From Bacteroidales bacterium (GTDB lineage Bacteria > Bacteroidota > Bacteroidia > Bacteroidales > UBA1402), in assembly GCA_028709215.1 (NCBI GenBank), contig JAQVXI010000001.1, positions 310,537 through 374,536 of the forward strand: DNA of 64,000 nucleotides, read 5' to 3'. A program made the translations under genes and the position numbers. Shown here piece by piece: positions 54,067-64,000 of the stretch (its first letter is position 1; each line of letters starts with the position of its first letter). Below the pieces are notes generated by a model, which ran no database searches, was not told the origin of the DNA, and worked only from the letters and a program-made list of their open reading frames with translations.

Positions 54067-54255
54067 ATTAGTACTGCTTGGATGCAGAATCTCCCAATTG
54101 GTTTAATGCGGCAACCGTCTTTTTTACACAATAATAGCGTTCGAGTGCAGGATTAATTGAATGCAGAATACTGGGATTATTCAACAAATCGAGTAACTTT
54201 GCAGGTAGGAGTCGTCCATTTTGAAACGTATACAACCTAAATAAATATATTTGAA

Positions 54256-55101
54256 ATGAAAACAAACTATCAGATTCGCTATGCTTCCAACCCGGCAGAT
54301 GCCAAATCGTATGATACCGATCGGTTGAGAAAAGAGTTTTTAATAGAAACGTTGTTTGTAAAGAATGAAGTCAATTTGGTGTATTCCATGATCGACCGTA
54401 TGATTGTAGGTGGAGCGCTGCCGGTGGGTGAGGCCCTTCCGCTTGAATCCATCGATCCGCTCAAGGCTCCTCACTTTTTGCATCGACGTGAGTTGGGTAT
54501 TTTTAACGTAGGTGCCGGAACCGGAGTTGTGAAAGTAGGCGATCAAACCTTTGAACTGGAATATAAAGAAGCTTTGTATTTGGGAGCAGGTGATCGTGAA
54601 GTCGTTTTTGAAAGCAAGGATGCAGATAAGCCTGCAAAATTCTATTTTAATTCACTGGTTGCGCACAAAACCTGTCCGGATAAAAAAATTACCAAGCAGG
54701 ATGCCGTTTGTGTAGAGATGGGTAGTCTAGAGGGTTCCAATCACCGTAACATCAATAAGATGATTGTCAACCAGGTACTTGAAACCTGTCAGCTACAAAT
54801 GGGTATGACCGAGTTGGCTCCGGGCAGTGTATGGAATACCATGCCACCACACATTCACAGTCGTCGGATGGAGGCATATTTCTATTTTGAAGTGCCACAA
54901 GACCAGGCTGTCTGTCATTTTATGGGAGACCCGAAAGAAACGCGTCACATTTGGATGCAGGGTGATCAGGCCGTACTGTCTCCGGAATGGTCCATTCACT
55001 CCGCGGCTGCCACGTCCAACTACACCTTCATCTGGGGGATGGGGGGAGAGAACCTGGATTACGGCGATCAGGATTTCTTCAAGAGTACCGATTTGAAATA
55101 A
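54256..55101 (+). CDS. kduI: 5-keto-4-deoxyuronate isomerase
   Basis: 281 aa; FLHRRELGIFNVGAGTGVV; VWNTMPPHIHSRRMEAYFYFEV; SPEWSIHSAAATSNYTFIWGMGGENLDYGDQDF. Confidence 0.97.
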   Translation: MKTNYQIRYASNPADAKSYDTDRLRKEFLIETLFVKNEVNLVYSMIDRMIVGGALPVGEALPLESIDPLKAPHFLHRRELGIFNVGAGTGVVKVGDQTFELEYKEALYLGAGDREVVFESKDADKPAKFYFNSLVAHKTCPDKKITKQDAVCVEMGSLEGSNHRNINKMIVNQVLETCQLQMGMTELAPGSVWNTMPPHIHSRRMEAYFYFEVPQDQAVCHFMGDPKETRHIWMQGDQAVLSPEWSIHSAAATSNYTFIWGMGGENLDYGDQDFFKSTDLK

Positions 55102-55131
55102 ATCATCACAATCAATTTAATATTCATTTCA

Positions 55132-55911
55132 ATGACAAATTTTTCATTAGAAGGCAAGATCGCACTGATAACCGGTGCTTCTTACGGTATTGGGATGGCC
55201 ATTGCAAAAGCATATGCTGAAGCAGGTGCAACCATCGTTTTCAATGACATCAAGGCAGAATTGGTAGAAAACGGTATGGCAGAGTATAAAAAAAGTGGCA
55301 TTGATGCACACGGTTATGTGTGTGATGTGACCAACGAAGATCAGGTAAACGAAATGGTTGCCAAAATCCAAAAGGAAGTTGGAATCATCGACATTCTGGT
55401 GAACAATGCCGGGATCATCAAACGCATTCCTGCAGTTGACATGACGGCCGCTGAATTCCGTCAGGTGATTGATATCGACTTAAACGGTCCGTTTATTGTG
55501 GCCAAAGCTGTTGCTCCCGGCATGATCGCCAAGCGTTCCGGTAAAATCATCAATATTTGTTCCATGATGAGCGAATTGGGTCGTGAAACCGTTGTCGCGT
55601 ATGCTGCCGCTAAGGGTGGATTGAAGATGTTGACCAAAAACCTTGCTTCTGAGTGGGGTGAATTCAATATTCAGGTAAATGGTTTGGGACCGGGTTACAT
55701 TGCTACCCCGCAGACTGCACCGCTTCGTACACCGGGTCATCCTTTTAATGATTTCATCATATCCAAAACTCCGGCTGCTCGTTGGGGAACGCCTGAGGAT
55801 CTTTCCGGCCCGGCTGTATTCTTGGCTTCCGGTGCTTCCGATTTTGTGAACGGACACATTTTATATGTAGACGGAGGAATCTTGGCATATATAGGCAAGC
55901 AACCGAAATAA
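55132..55911 (+). CDS. kduD: 2-deoxy-D-gluconate 3-dehydrogenase (KduD), SDR family
   Basis: 259 aa; LITGASYGIGMAIAKAYAEAGA; NNAGIIKRIPAVDM; YAAAKGGLKMLTKNLASEWG. Confidence 0.93.
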   Translation: MTNFSLEGKIALITGASYGIGMAIAKAYAEAGATIVFNDIKAELVENGMAEYKKSGIDAHGYVCDVTNEDQVNEMVAKIQKEVGIIDILVNNAGIIKRIPAVDMTAAEFRQVIDIDLNGPFIVAKAVAPGMIAKRSGKIINICSMMSELGRETVVAYAAAKGGLKMLTKNLASEWGEFNIQVNGLGPGYIATPQTAPLRTPGHPFNDFIISKTPAARWGTPEDLSGPAVFLASGASDFVNGHILYVDGGILAYIGKQPK

Positions 55912-55920
55912 TTTTTCAAA

Positions 55921-55959
55921 GCAGCGGGTATCCACTTATTGGACACCTGCTGTTTTTTT
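55921..55959 (+). terminator. Terminator-like hairpin after kduD
   Basis: Imperfect stem GCAGCGGGTATCC ... GGACACCTGCTG followed by T7. Confidence 0.6.
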
Positions 55960-55978
55960 AAATCTGAAATCAATCCAA

Positions 55979-57124
55979 ATGAAAAAATACATGTATTCCG
56001 TTTTGCTGTTGTCAGCAATGTTGTCCACGGCCTGTACACAGTCCATTGATATAGTTGTCTTAAACAATTCCGATGTCGATCGTCAAAGTGAAATGGTCGA
56101 AATCTGTGCGTGTGATCTGCCGGATATGTCATCCGGAGATTGGATCCTTGTCGATACGTCCGGTCAGCAACTGCCTTTTCAGCTGATCAATAAAGGAGAA
56201 AGCAACGACGCTTCGTTGATTTTCCCGGCAGACGTTAAAGCGGGTACAGAAGTACGGTATTCAATTGTCAAAGGAAAAACGGAAACATTTGATTCGAAGG
56301 TTTTTGTGCGTCAGATTACAGAACGCAAAGATGACATCACCTGGGAAAATGATAAAGTGGCTTTCCGTATGTATGGGCCAGCATTGGCTGCAGAAAATCC
56401 AAGCAATGGAGTGGATGTGTGGTTCAAGCGGACTCCGGAACTAATTGTCAATAAATGGTATAAAGCCGACTTAGCCGGAGAAGCTTCCTATCACGAAGAT
56501 CATGGTGAAGGGTTGGATTGCTACAAAGTAGGGCATACACTGGGGGCTGGTTCCATTGCACCGTTTATCCATGATTCGCTGTTTGTCGGTGGGCACTACG
56601 ATCGTGTTAAAATCCTCGAGAACGGCCCGTTGCGTGCTTCTTTTGTCCTTTTTTATGACAATATTCCTTTTGCTGGAAATACACAGGGCGTATCGGCTGA
56701 AATGAAAATCACCCTGGATGCAGGTAGCCACTTAAACGAGATGCAGGTTCGTTATACAGGAGAGGTTTCCGACTTCCAATTGGCGAGCGGTATTTTTCTC
56801 CACGATACCATTCAAAATGTGATGGGTTTGCCGGAACAGGGTTATTTGGCTTATGCCGAAGGTATGTGGTCACAGACAAAACAACCCCAATTTTCCGGAA
56901 GAGGTTTTATCGGTTTGGTTTTTCCCGAAAATGCGGTAGAGTACCGCATGATTCCGGAACACGTGGTCGCATTAGCCCCGTACAAAATGGGTGAAGTTTA
57001 TCGCTATTATTTCGGTGCCGGATGGGATCAATACCTTACTCCAACCGATCAGGCCTGGGTTCAGTATCTATCCAATAAACGAGATGCATTGAAACATCCC
57101 CTTGAGGTTCGTATCATTAAGTGA
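55979..57124 (+). CDS. DUF4861 family lipoprotein
   Basis: 381 aa; lipobox LSTAC; GEGLDCYKVGHTLGAGSIAPF; follows kduI-kduD. Confidence 0.82.
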   Translation: MKKYMYSVLLLSAMLSTACTQSIDIVVLNNSDVDRQSEMVEICACDLPDMSSGDWILVDTSGQQLPFQLINKGESNDASLIFPADVKAGTEVRYSIVKGKTETFDSKVFVRQITERKDDITWENDKVAFRMYGPALAAENPSNGVDVWFKRTPELIVNKWYKADLAGEASYHEDHGEGLDCYKVGHTLGAGSIAPFIHDSLFVGGHYDRVKILENGPLRASFVLFYDNIPFAGNTQGVSAEMKITLDAGSHLNEMQVRYTGEVSDFQLASGIFLHDTIQNVMGLPEQGYLAYAEGMWSQTKQPQFSGRGFIGLVFPENAVEYRMIPEHVVALAPYKMGEVYRYYFGAGWDQYLTPTDQAWVQYLSNKRDALKHPLEVRIIK

Positions 57125-57135
57125 GCGTATAATAG

Positions 57136-57166
57136 GAAAATCCGGAAGACCATCGTCCGGATTTTC
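57136..57166 (+). terminator. Terminator-like hairpin
   Basis: GAAAATCCGGA-AGACCATCG-TCCGGATTTTC, 11-bp perfect stem. Confidence 0.75.
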
Positions 57167-57260
57167 TGTGTTGTAAAACATAATTTTCTAAAGGGTATCC
57201 GTTGAAATAAGTGTTACTTTTACACCATTAATTACCAATCATTCGCTTAACCTGAATACG

Positions 57261-58397
57261 ATGAAAAAAATTTTAGGGCTGATTTGTCTTTCAGCAATGC
57301 CATTTTTATTTGCGTGTCAAGAAGAAGAAAAGACCACGCTGTCTGGATTGAAACCATCTGATTTTCAGATGGAAATCAATGGAAAACCCAACCAATTGTA
57401 TGTATTGAAAAATGCAGGAGGGATGGAAGTGTGTATGACCAATTTTGGTGCACGAATTGTGTCAATCTGGGTACCGGACAATCAAGGAACGTTTGCCGAT
57501 GTTGTCCTTGGTTTTGATTCCATTGGTGGGTATTTAAATCATTCTACCGATTTTGGCGCCTTCATCGGTCGCTACGGAAATCGGATCAACCAGGGCAAAT
57601 TTACCCTGGATGGGCAAACGTATCAGTTGGATACGAACAATTTTGGTCACAGTTTGCATGGAGGCTCTAAGGGTTTCCAATATCGCATGTTTGATATCGA
57701 TCAAATTGACGACCAGACTCTCGTGGTTCGTTATGTTGCTGAGGATGGCGAAATGGGTTTCCCGGGAGAATTGACCTCCAAAGCGACGTATCACTTGACC
57801 GACGACAATGCCATCGACATTCAATACGAAGCCGTAACAGACAAGCCCACCATCATCAATTTGACCAACCACTCGTATTTTAATCTAACCGGAAATCCGG
57901 AAGAAACGGTGTTGAATCATACCTTATGGGTGGATGCAGATGCTTATACCCCTGTTGATGAAACCTTTATGACAACAGGCGAAATTGCCACAGTCGATCA
58001 GACCCCTATGGATTTTCGTACGTCTACCCGTATTGGGGATCGAATCGATCAGTTTGATTTTGAACAACTTAAAAACGGAAACGGATACGATCACAATTGG
58101 GTGTTAAACACTTCCGGTGATGTAAGCAAGCCGGCGGCTATTGCCATCGATCCCGTCAGTGGACGTAGTTTGACTGTCTTTACAGACGAACCCGGTATTC
58201 AGGTCTATTCCGGTAACTTCCTGGATGGAACCGTCACCGGAAAAAAAGGCATTGTCTATCAACAACGGGTTGGATTGTGTCTGGAAACACAGCACCATCC
58301 GGACAGTCCCAACAAAGCCGATTGGCCTTCAGTTGTATTGAGACCCGGTGAAACCTATACGAGTCGCTGCATCTATCAGTTTGGTGTCGTCAAGTAA
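57261..58397 (+). CDS. galM: Aldose 1-epimerase, lipoprotein
   Basis: 378 aa; lipobox PFLFAC; FIGRYGNRINQGKF, NFGHSLHGGSKGFQYRMF, NLTNHSYFNLTG. Confidence 0.93.
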   Translation: MKKILGLICLSAMPFLFACQEEEKTTLSGLKPSDFQMEINGKPNQLYVLKNAGGMEVCMTNFGARIVSIWVPDNQGTFADVVLGFDSIGGYLNHSTDFGAFIGRYGNRINQGKFTLDGQTYQLDTNNFGHSLHGGSKGFQYRMFDIDQIDDQTLVVRYVAEDGEMGFPGELTSKATYHLTDDNAIDIQYEAVTDKPTIINLTNHSYFNLTGNPEETVLNHTLWVDADAYTPVDETFMTTGEIATVDQTPMDFRTSTRIGDRIDQFDFEQLKNGNGYDHNWVLNTSGDVSKPAAIAIDPVSGRSLTVFTDEPGIQVYSGNFLDGTVTGKKGIVYQQRVGLCLETQHHPDSPNKADWPSVVLRPGETYTSRCIYQFGVVK

Positions 58398-58435
58398 GTA
58401 GAACATTTTTAACCTTTAACCATTAATATTTATTT

Positions 58436-60298
58436 ATGAACGCTGGATTTACAACCATTGACTACGTCATTTTTGTGTCGTATGTCATCTTGATTGTGGC
58501 TTTGGGATTGTGGCTTTCACGCTCACCCAAAGGGCATGAGAAAGATTCAAAAGATTATTTTCTTGCCGGTGGTACGCTTTCCTGGTGGGCTATTGGAGCC
58601 TCGTTGATTGCGGCCAACATCTCAGCCGAACACTTTATTGGCATGTCCGGATCCGGGTATCGGATTGGATTGGGTATTGCTGCATACGAGTGGTTGGCCG
58701 CAATAACACTGATTTTGGTCGCCAAATTTTTGTTGCCTGAGATGATCGACAAAAAGATTTATACCATGCCTCAGTTGTCTCGTGAACGTTATGGAACGGG
58801 TGTGGCCTTTTTCTTTTCCTTCTTCTGGTTGTTGGTATACGTCTTTGTAAACCTGACTTCTGTCGCTTGGTTGGGTGCATTGGCTATGGAACAAATCCTT
58901 GATGTACCCATTATGTACGGGATGATTGGATTGTTTTTGTTTGCCGGCCTGTACTCCATCTGGGGTGGTTTGAAATCGGTAGCTTTGACCGATGTATTGC
59001 AAGTGATCTTCCTGGTAGGAGGTGGTTTAATCACTGCCTGGTTTGCTTTGGAAGCAGTCAGTGGAGAGGCCAATAGCGCCATTGAAGGGTTTAAGACTGT
59101 CTTGGCTAAGGTTCGTGAAACGCCGGGTGATTTGCATTTCAGCATGATCATTGATCAGAACATGGACGGAGAACGCTACAAAGAACTTCCTGGGCTTGCC
59201 GTTATTTTTGGCGCCATGTGGTTGACCAATTTAGGCTACTGGGGCTTTAACCAATACATCATTCAAAAAGGTTTGGCAGCAAAAAGCTTGAAAGAAGCCA
59301 AACGCGGTTTGATTTTTGCCGGATATCTAAAGATTCTTATTCCCCTGATTGTTGTCATTCCCGGTATTACAGCCTACGTAATGTTTACACATCAGGCCGA
59401 TTTCCCCGGTTTACACGAGACCCTTTCGGGCACCATTGGTAAAGCCGACGAAGCATACCCTTGGTTGCTTCGTAACTTTGCCCCAATTGGAATTCGTGGT
59501 TTGGCCTTTGCAGCCTTGGTTGCTGCCGTGGTTTCTTCTTTGGCTTCAATGCTCAATTCTACGTCGACCATTTTTACGATGGATATTTACAAAACCATCA
59601 TCAATAAAAATGCGACCGAAAATCAGTTGGTAAAAATCGGTCGAATCACAGCCTTTATTGCTTTGATTATTGCTGCCATTTCAGCCAAGCCGCTGTTGGG
59701 TGGTTTGGATCAGGCGTTCCAGTACATTCAGGAGTTTACCGGATTTATCTATCCGGGTGTTGTCGTGGTTTTCGGTATGGGACTTTTGTGGAAACGTGCG
59801 ACCAATCGTGCTGCCTTGTGGACAACGATCGCAACCATCCCGGTGGGTATCATTATGAAGATTGCCTTGCCGGACCTACCGTTTATCATGCGTATGGGAT
59901 ATGTCTGTATGATATTAATCACGATGGCTGTTGTCTTGACGTTGACGGATAAGAATCAGGTCAAAGCAAATGAGCTATCAGCCAAAAACAAACAGCGCTT
60001 GAATGTCGCCGGATGGGGTTTTGCGATCGCAGCGGTGGTTATGACGATTGCCGGTATTGTGTTTGGTTCCGACCTGTTTGGCATGAGCTTGAACAACATC
60101 GGTTTCAATTCCATCTTTATGATGGTCTTTATGATGGCTTTCCTATCCATCATTATGTTTACCAATGCGCGTTCTGCGACCCAAGATGAAAAAGCTTATG
60201 AATTTAATCCGGAGCTGTTCAAAACAGATAATGGATTTTTATTTGGTGCAATGGGGATTGTCGTCATCATTGCTGCTTTGTATGCTTATTTCTGGTAA
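58436..60298 (+). CDS. Sodium:solute symporter (SSS/SGLT family)
   Basis: 620 aa; multi-TM; DYFLAGGTLSWWAIGASLIAANISAEHFIGMSGSGY; LASMLNSTSTIFTMDIYK. Confidence 0.93.
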   Translation: MNAGFTTIDYVIFVSYVILIVALGLWLSRSPKGHEKDSKDYFLAGGTLSWWAIGASLIAANISAEHFIGMSGSGYRIGLGIAAYEWLAAITLILVAKFLLPEMIDKKIYTMPQLSRERYGTGVAFFFSFFWLLVYVFVNLTSVAWLGALAMEQILDVPIMYGMIGLFLFAGLYSIWGGLKSVALTDVLQVIFLVGGGLITAWFALEAVSGEANSAIEGFKTVLAKVRETPGDLHFSMIIDQNMDGERYKELPGLAVIFGAMWLTNLGYWGFNQYIIQKGLAAKSLKEAKRGLIFAGYLKILIPLIVVIPGITAYVMFTHQADFPGLHETLSGTIGKADEAYPWLLRNFAPIGIRGLAFAALVAAVVSSLASMLNSTSTIFTMDIYKTIINKNATENQLVKIGRITAFIALIIAAISAKPLLGGLDQAFQYIQEFTGFIYPGVVVVFGMGLLWKRATNRAALWTTIATIPVGIIMKIALPDLPFIMRMGYVCMILITMAVVLTLTDKNQVKANELSAKNKQRLNVAGWGFAIAAVVMTIAGIVFGSDLFGMSLNNIGFNSIFMMVFMMAFLSIIMFTNARSATQDEKAYEFNPELFKTDNGFLFGAMGIVVIIAALYAYFW

Positions 60299-60314
60299 AC
60301 TTATGTAAATTCCG

Positions 60315-60346
60315 GATCGCAGGCAAACACGCGTTTGCCTGCGATC
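60315..60346. terminator. Strong hairpin between SSS symporter and araR-like gene
   Basis: Perfect 14-bp stem GATCGCAGGCAAAC-ACGC-GTTTGCCTGCGATC; no T-tract. Confidence 0.6.
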
Positions 60347-60362
60347 TGTATACTCAACAGAT

Positions 60363-61055
60363 ATGTATCAAACGTTTTATCGTGATCAGACTCAGTTCTA
60401 TGTAGCTGTCGATTGCATCATATTTGGTTTTTCTGAAGGTCGTCTGAGTCTTTTGCTTTTAAAACGAAACATGGAGCCGGCTAAGGGACAATGGTCCTTG
60501 CCCGGTGGTTTTATTGAAGCACAGGAGAGTGCGGAGGTCGCCGCTGCACGCGTGTTATCGACGCTAACAGGACTAGATGAAGTCTACATGGATCAACTGA
60601 TGCTATTTAGTAAGATTGATCGGGATCCGGGAGAGCGTGTTTTATCTGTTGCCTTTTATGCCTTGATCAATGTTGCTGATTCCAATCGCGAGCAGGTGCG
60701 CCTTCACAACGCATATTGGAGGGATCTGGACGATTTGCCTGCACTTATTTTTGATCATCCGGAAATGGTGCATTCTGCGCTGAAACGATTGCGCATTGAA
60801 GCTTCGACCAAACCCATCGGATTCAATCTGCTTCCAGAGCGTTTTACCGTACCTCAATTGCAGGCACTTTACGAAGCCATCTATGGTATAAGCATCGATA
60901 AGCGGAATTTTAGAAAAAAGCTTCAAAGTATGCCTTTTTTGGTCAAGCTGGATGAGAAGGATAAAACTTCCTCAAAGCGAGGAGCCTACTTGTATTCGTT
61001 CGACAAGGAGCGGTACGAAAAAGCCAAGCTCGAAGGAATTCATTTCGCTCTGTAG
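60363..61055 (+). CDS. Nudix-domain plus winged-helix transcriptional regulator, AraR-like
   Basis: 230 aa; Nudix domain with degenerate box GGFIEAQESAEVAAARVLSTLTGL; C-terminal LYEAIYGISIDKRNFRKKLQSMPFL; upstream of araDAB. Confidence 0.85.
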   Translation: MYQTFYRDQTQFYVAVDCIIFGFSEGRLSLLLLKRNMEPAKGQWSLPGGFIEAQESAEVAAARVLSTLTGLDEVYMDQLMLFSKIDRDPGERVLSVAFYALINVADSNREQVRLHNAYWRDLDDLPALIFDHPEMVHSALKRLRIEASTKPIGFNLLPERFTVPQLQALYEAIYGISIDKRNFRKKLQSMPFLVKLDEKDKTSSKRGAYLYSFDKERYEKAKLEGIHFAL

Positions 61056-61136
61056 TCGATCAAACTATTTTATCCGTAAGTTGTTAGTAAAAGCGCAGAT
61101 TGTACGTTATAAAGTGTAAAAAATACAATTAAATAC

Positions 61137-61826
61137 ATGGATATACAAGAACTTAAAGAACAAGTATTTAAAGCCAATATTGATTTGGTAAAGCATGGAT
61201 TGGTCCTGTTTACATGGGGCAATGTAAGTGCTATTGATCGAACGAAGGGGGTCGTCGTGATCAAACCTTCCGGCGTATCCTACGACACGATGAAAGCGTC
61301 CGATATGGTCGTCATCGATTTGGATGGAAACGTCTTAGAAGGTTCCTTAAAACCTTCATCCGACACACCCACACATCTTGCCTTATACAAGGCTTTTCAA
61401 AACATTGGTGGCGTGGTTCACACGCATTCTACCTATGCGACATCCTGGGCACAGGCCGGTCTGTCCATACCGATCCTTGGAACCACACACGCCGATTATT
61501 TCAGTGCCGACATTCCCTGTACACGCAGCATGACCGAACAGGAAGTGATGGGAGGAGCGTATGAGTTGGAAACTGGTACAGTCATTGTGGAATGTTTTCA
61601 AGGAAAAAACCCCGATCAGATTCCCGGTGTACTGGTCAAGAATCATGGGCCGTTTACCTGGGGAAAAGACGCACACGATGCGGTACACAATGCCGTTGTC
61701 ATGGAAGAAGTCGCCCGGATGGCGCAAATCGCCGTGCAACTCAATCCCAACGTTGATATGAATCCACATCTGATCCAGAAGCATTTTTATCGCAAACATG
61801 GACCGGGAGCGTATTATGGACAATAA
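61137..61826 (+). CDS. araD: L-ribulose-5-phosphate 4-epimerase
   Basis: 229 aa; [50 protein letters not shown]. Confidence 0.95.
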   Translation: MDIQELKEQVFKANIDLVKHGLVLFTWGNVSAIDRTKGVVVIKPSGVSYDTMKASDMVVIDLDGNVLEGSLKPSSDTPTHLALYKAFQNIGGVVHTHSTYATSWAQAGLSIPILGTTHADYFSADIPCTRSMTEQEVMGGAYELETGTVIVECFQGKNPDQIPGVLVKNHGPFTWGKDAHDAVHNAVVMEEVARMAQIAVQLNPNVDMNPHLIQKHFYRKHGPGAYYGQ

Positions 61827-61848
61827 GAACATAACAAATACAAACAAG

Positions 61849-63354
61849 ATGAAACAGTTTCAAGATTTAGAAGTATGGTTTTTTACCGGTGCTCAATTGT
61901 TGTACGGTGGTGATGCCGTTGTCAAAGTCGATGCACATTCCAACGAAATGGTCAAAGGCTTGAATGCCTCCGGCAACCTACCCGTAAAAGTGGTTTATAA
62001 AGGAACCGTAAACTCCTCCGCCGAAGTATCGGATGCCTTCCGTGCTGCCAATGCCGATACCGCCTGTATCGGCGTCATCGCATGGATGCACACCTTTTCA
62101 CCGGCCAAAATGTGGATCCATGGTTTGATGGATTATAAAAAACCCTTGTTGCATCTGCACACGCAATTTGATGCACAAATCCCATGGGATTCCATCGATA
62201 TGGATTACATGAACCTGAATCAAAGTGCGCACGGTGACCGTGAATTTGGTCACATCGTCAGTCGTTTGCGCAAAAACCGCAAAGTTGTCGTCGGTCATTG
62301 GAAAGATGCCAACGTACACAGTAAAATCGCCGTTTGGATGCGTGTTGCTGCTGCTTGGGCAGACGCTCAAACCATGCGCATCATTCGCTTTGGAGACAAC
62401 ATGAACAACGTAGCCGTAACCGACGGAGACAAAGTTGAAGCCGAAATCCGTTTCGGATATCATGTAGACAATGCACCCATTGCAAAATTGGTGCCCTATG
62501 TAAATGCGGTTACGGATGCGGAGATTGACGCACTGGTAGCAACGTACGAAGAACTATACGATTTTGCGCCCGATGCAGCCAAAGGCGGTGCCAACCATCG
62601 TTTTGTTCGTGATGCTGCCGCTCAAGAAATTGGTTTGAAGCGCTTTTTGGAAGACAAGGGTGCCAAGGCCTTTACTACCAGTTTTGATGAGCTCGAAGGC
62701 ATGAATCAGTTGATGGGTTTTGCTTCACAACGTTTGATGTCCGAAGGTTATGGTTTTGGGGCTGAAGGCGATTGGAAGACGGCTGCACTTTGTCGCAGCA
62801 TGTACGTCATGGGACAAGGTCTGGCTGGAGGCAGTTCCTTCCTTGAGGATTATGTGTTGAATTTTGACGGACAAAACAGCTCCATTCTTCAATCACATAT
62901 GTTGGAAATTAATCCGGATATTGCCGTAGACAAACCGCGCGTCGAAGTGCATTACCTGGGAATTGGTGACTCGGGTACCTGCGCCAGACTGGTATTCAAA
63001 ACCTGTGAAGGACAGGGTATTGCTTGTACCGTAGTCGATATGGGCAACCGATTCCGTATGATTGTAAACGAAGTAGAAGTCATCAAATCCAATCCTACTC
63101 CAAAACTACCCGTTGCTTCTGCGTTGTGGATTCCTAAACCCAATCTCGAAGTGGGTGTTGGTTCCTGGATCTTGGCCGGTGGAACACACCACTCCAGTTT
63201 TTCTTTTGCCTTGACTGCTGAGTACATGGAAGACTTTGCAGACATTGCAGACATTGAAATGCTGTTGATTGATGAGCAGACCACGTTACGTTCTTTTAAG
63301 CAAGAACTGCGAAACAACGAAATGTATTATTTGCTAAACAAAGCCCTTCGATGA
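61849..63354 (+). CDS. araA: L-arabinose isomerase
   Basis: DLEVWFFTGAQLLYGGDAV; DADTACIGVIAWMHTFSPAKMWI; likely ATG 61849 after the araD stop. Confidence 0.96.
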   Translation: MKQFQDLEVWFFTGAQLLYGGDAVVKVDAHSNEMVKGLNASGNLPVKVVYKGTVNSSAEVSDAFRAANADTACIGVIAWMHTFSPAKMWIHGLMDYKKPLLHLHTQFDAQIPWDSIDMDYMNLNQSAHGDREFGHIVSRLRKNRKVVVGHWKDANVHSKIAVWMRVAAAWADAQTMRIIRFGDNMNNVAVTDGDKVEAEIRFGYHVDNAPIAKLVPYVNAVTDAEIDALVATYEELYDFAPDAAKGGANHRFVRDAAAQEIGLKRFLEDKGAKAFTTSFDELEGMNQLMGFASQRLMSEGYGFGAEGDWKTAALCRSMYVMGQGLAGGSSFLEDYVLNFDGQNSSILQSHMLEINPDIAVDKPRVEVHYLGIGDSGTCARLVFKTCEGQGIACTVVDMGNRFRMIVNEVEVIKSNPTPKLPVASALWIPKPNLEVGVGSWILAGGTHHSSFSFALTAEYMEDFADIADIEMLLIDEQTTLRSFKQELRNNEMYYLLNKALR

Positions 63355-64000
63355 GTACAAAAAAATATGTGATCGGACTCGATTACGGTTCGGACTCGTG
63401 TCGTGCCCTAATCGTAGATGCCGTTACCGGAGAAGAACAAGCCTCCTCGGTAAAATACTATCCGCGTTGGATGAAAGGTTTATACTGTCAACCCACCGCC
63501 AATCAATATCGTCAACACCCCAAGGACTATACGGAAGTGATGGAAGCAAGCATCAAAGAAGCACTTTCCAAGTGTGATGCTTCCGTTGCAGCCAACGTGG
63601 TCGGAATCTCGTTTGATACGACGGGTAGTACACCCGTACTAACCGATGCCAACGGAACACCCTTGGCGTTGTTGCCCGAATTTGAAGAGAATCCCAACGC
63701 CATGTTTGTGTTGTGGAAGGATCATACGGCACTTAAGGAAGCCGATGAAATCAATGCCTTGGCTGCTCAATGGGAGATCGATTACACAGCCTTCGAAGGT
63801 GGCATATATTCTTCGGAATGGTTTTGGGCTAAAGTGCTTCATGTGCTCCGTTCCGACGAAAAGGTTCGTAATGCAGCCTACTCTGTTGTAGAACATTGCG
63901 ACTGGTTACCGGCATTAATCACTGGAGAGACCAAACCCGAAACCATGAAGCGCAGTCGCTGTGCTGCCGGTCACAAAGCCATGTGGTCCGAAAGTTGGAA
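63351..64000 (+). CDS. araB: Ribulokinase, 3' end cut by window
   Basis: Hand translation MSTKKYVIGLDYGSDSCRALIVDAVTGEE...; ATGA overlap with araA; frame open to window end. Confidence 0.93.
   Translation, partial: MSTKKYVIGLDYGSDSCRALIVDAVTGEEQASSVKYYPRWMKGLYCQPTANQYRQHPKDYTEVMEASIKEALSKCDASVAANVVGISFDTTGSTPVLTDANGTPLALLPEFEENPNAMFVLWKDHTALKEADEINALAAQWEIDYTAFEGGIYSSEWFWAKVLHVLRSDEKVRNAAYSVVEHCDWLPALITGETKPETMKRSRCAAGHKAMWSESW

Noticed and set aside
54068-54265. 65-aa minus-strand ORF upstream of kduI
   Set aside because: Spans the divergent promoter region (TAACTTTGC) with no homology clue

Overview
This 64 kb window is chromosomal and looks like Bacteroidetes: TAnnTTTG-type -7 boxes, T9SS-like C-terminal domains, and KduI/KduD, DUF4861 and Nudix-AraR genes. 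Most of it is housekeeping (glyA, pyrBI, pgk, nadE, lepA, nhaA, TamA/TamB-like pair, PBP1A, mechanosensitive channel) plus genes for pectin and plant-sugar use (PL11-type rhamnogalacturonan lyase, two GH2 enzymes, rhaM, kduI-kduD, two aldose epimerases, SSS symporter, Nudix AraR-like regulator, araD-araA-araB). The most interesting locus is a class II lanthipeptide cluster on the minus strand (about 11.45-18.53 kb): LanA-like precursor, LanM, C39-peptidase ABC exporter and HlyD-type adaptor. Hand translation between lanA and lanM shows two further small ORFs, absent from the supplied ORF track, each with a 15-residue leader ending in IQGG. Two related hairpins (TGCGGAG/CTCCGCA stems) each end exactly 14 nt upstream of the next start codon. 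The LanA core carries a lacticin-481/mersacidin-like TISGEC motif. The LanM cyclase domain appears to lack two of the three canonical zinc ligands (WSHG and LCFG instead of WCHG and LCHG). Other notable items: a catalase pseudogene with one nonsense and one frameshift lesion, a signal-peptide/T9SS-tail remnant split by an in-frame TGA, a PurF-like protein without the N-terminal nucleophile Cys, and a three-unit short repeat after lrgB. All family calls come from reading the sequences; no database search was run.
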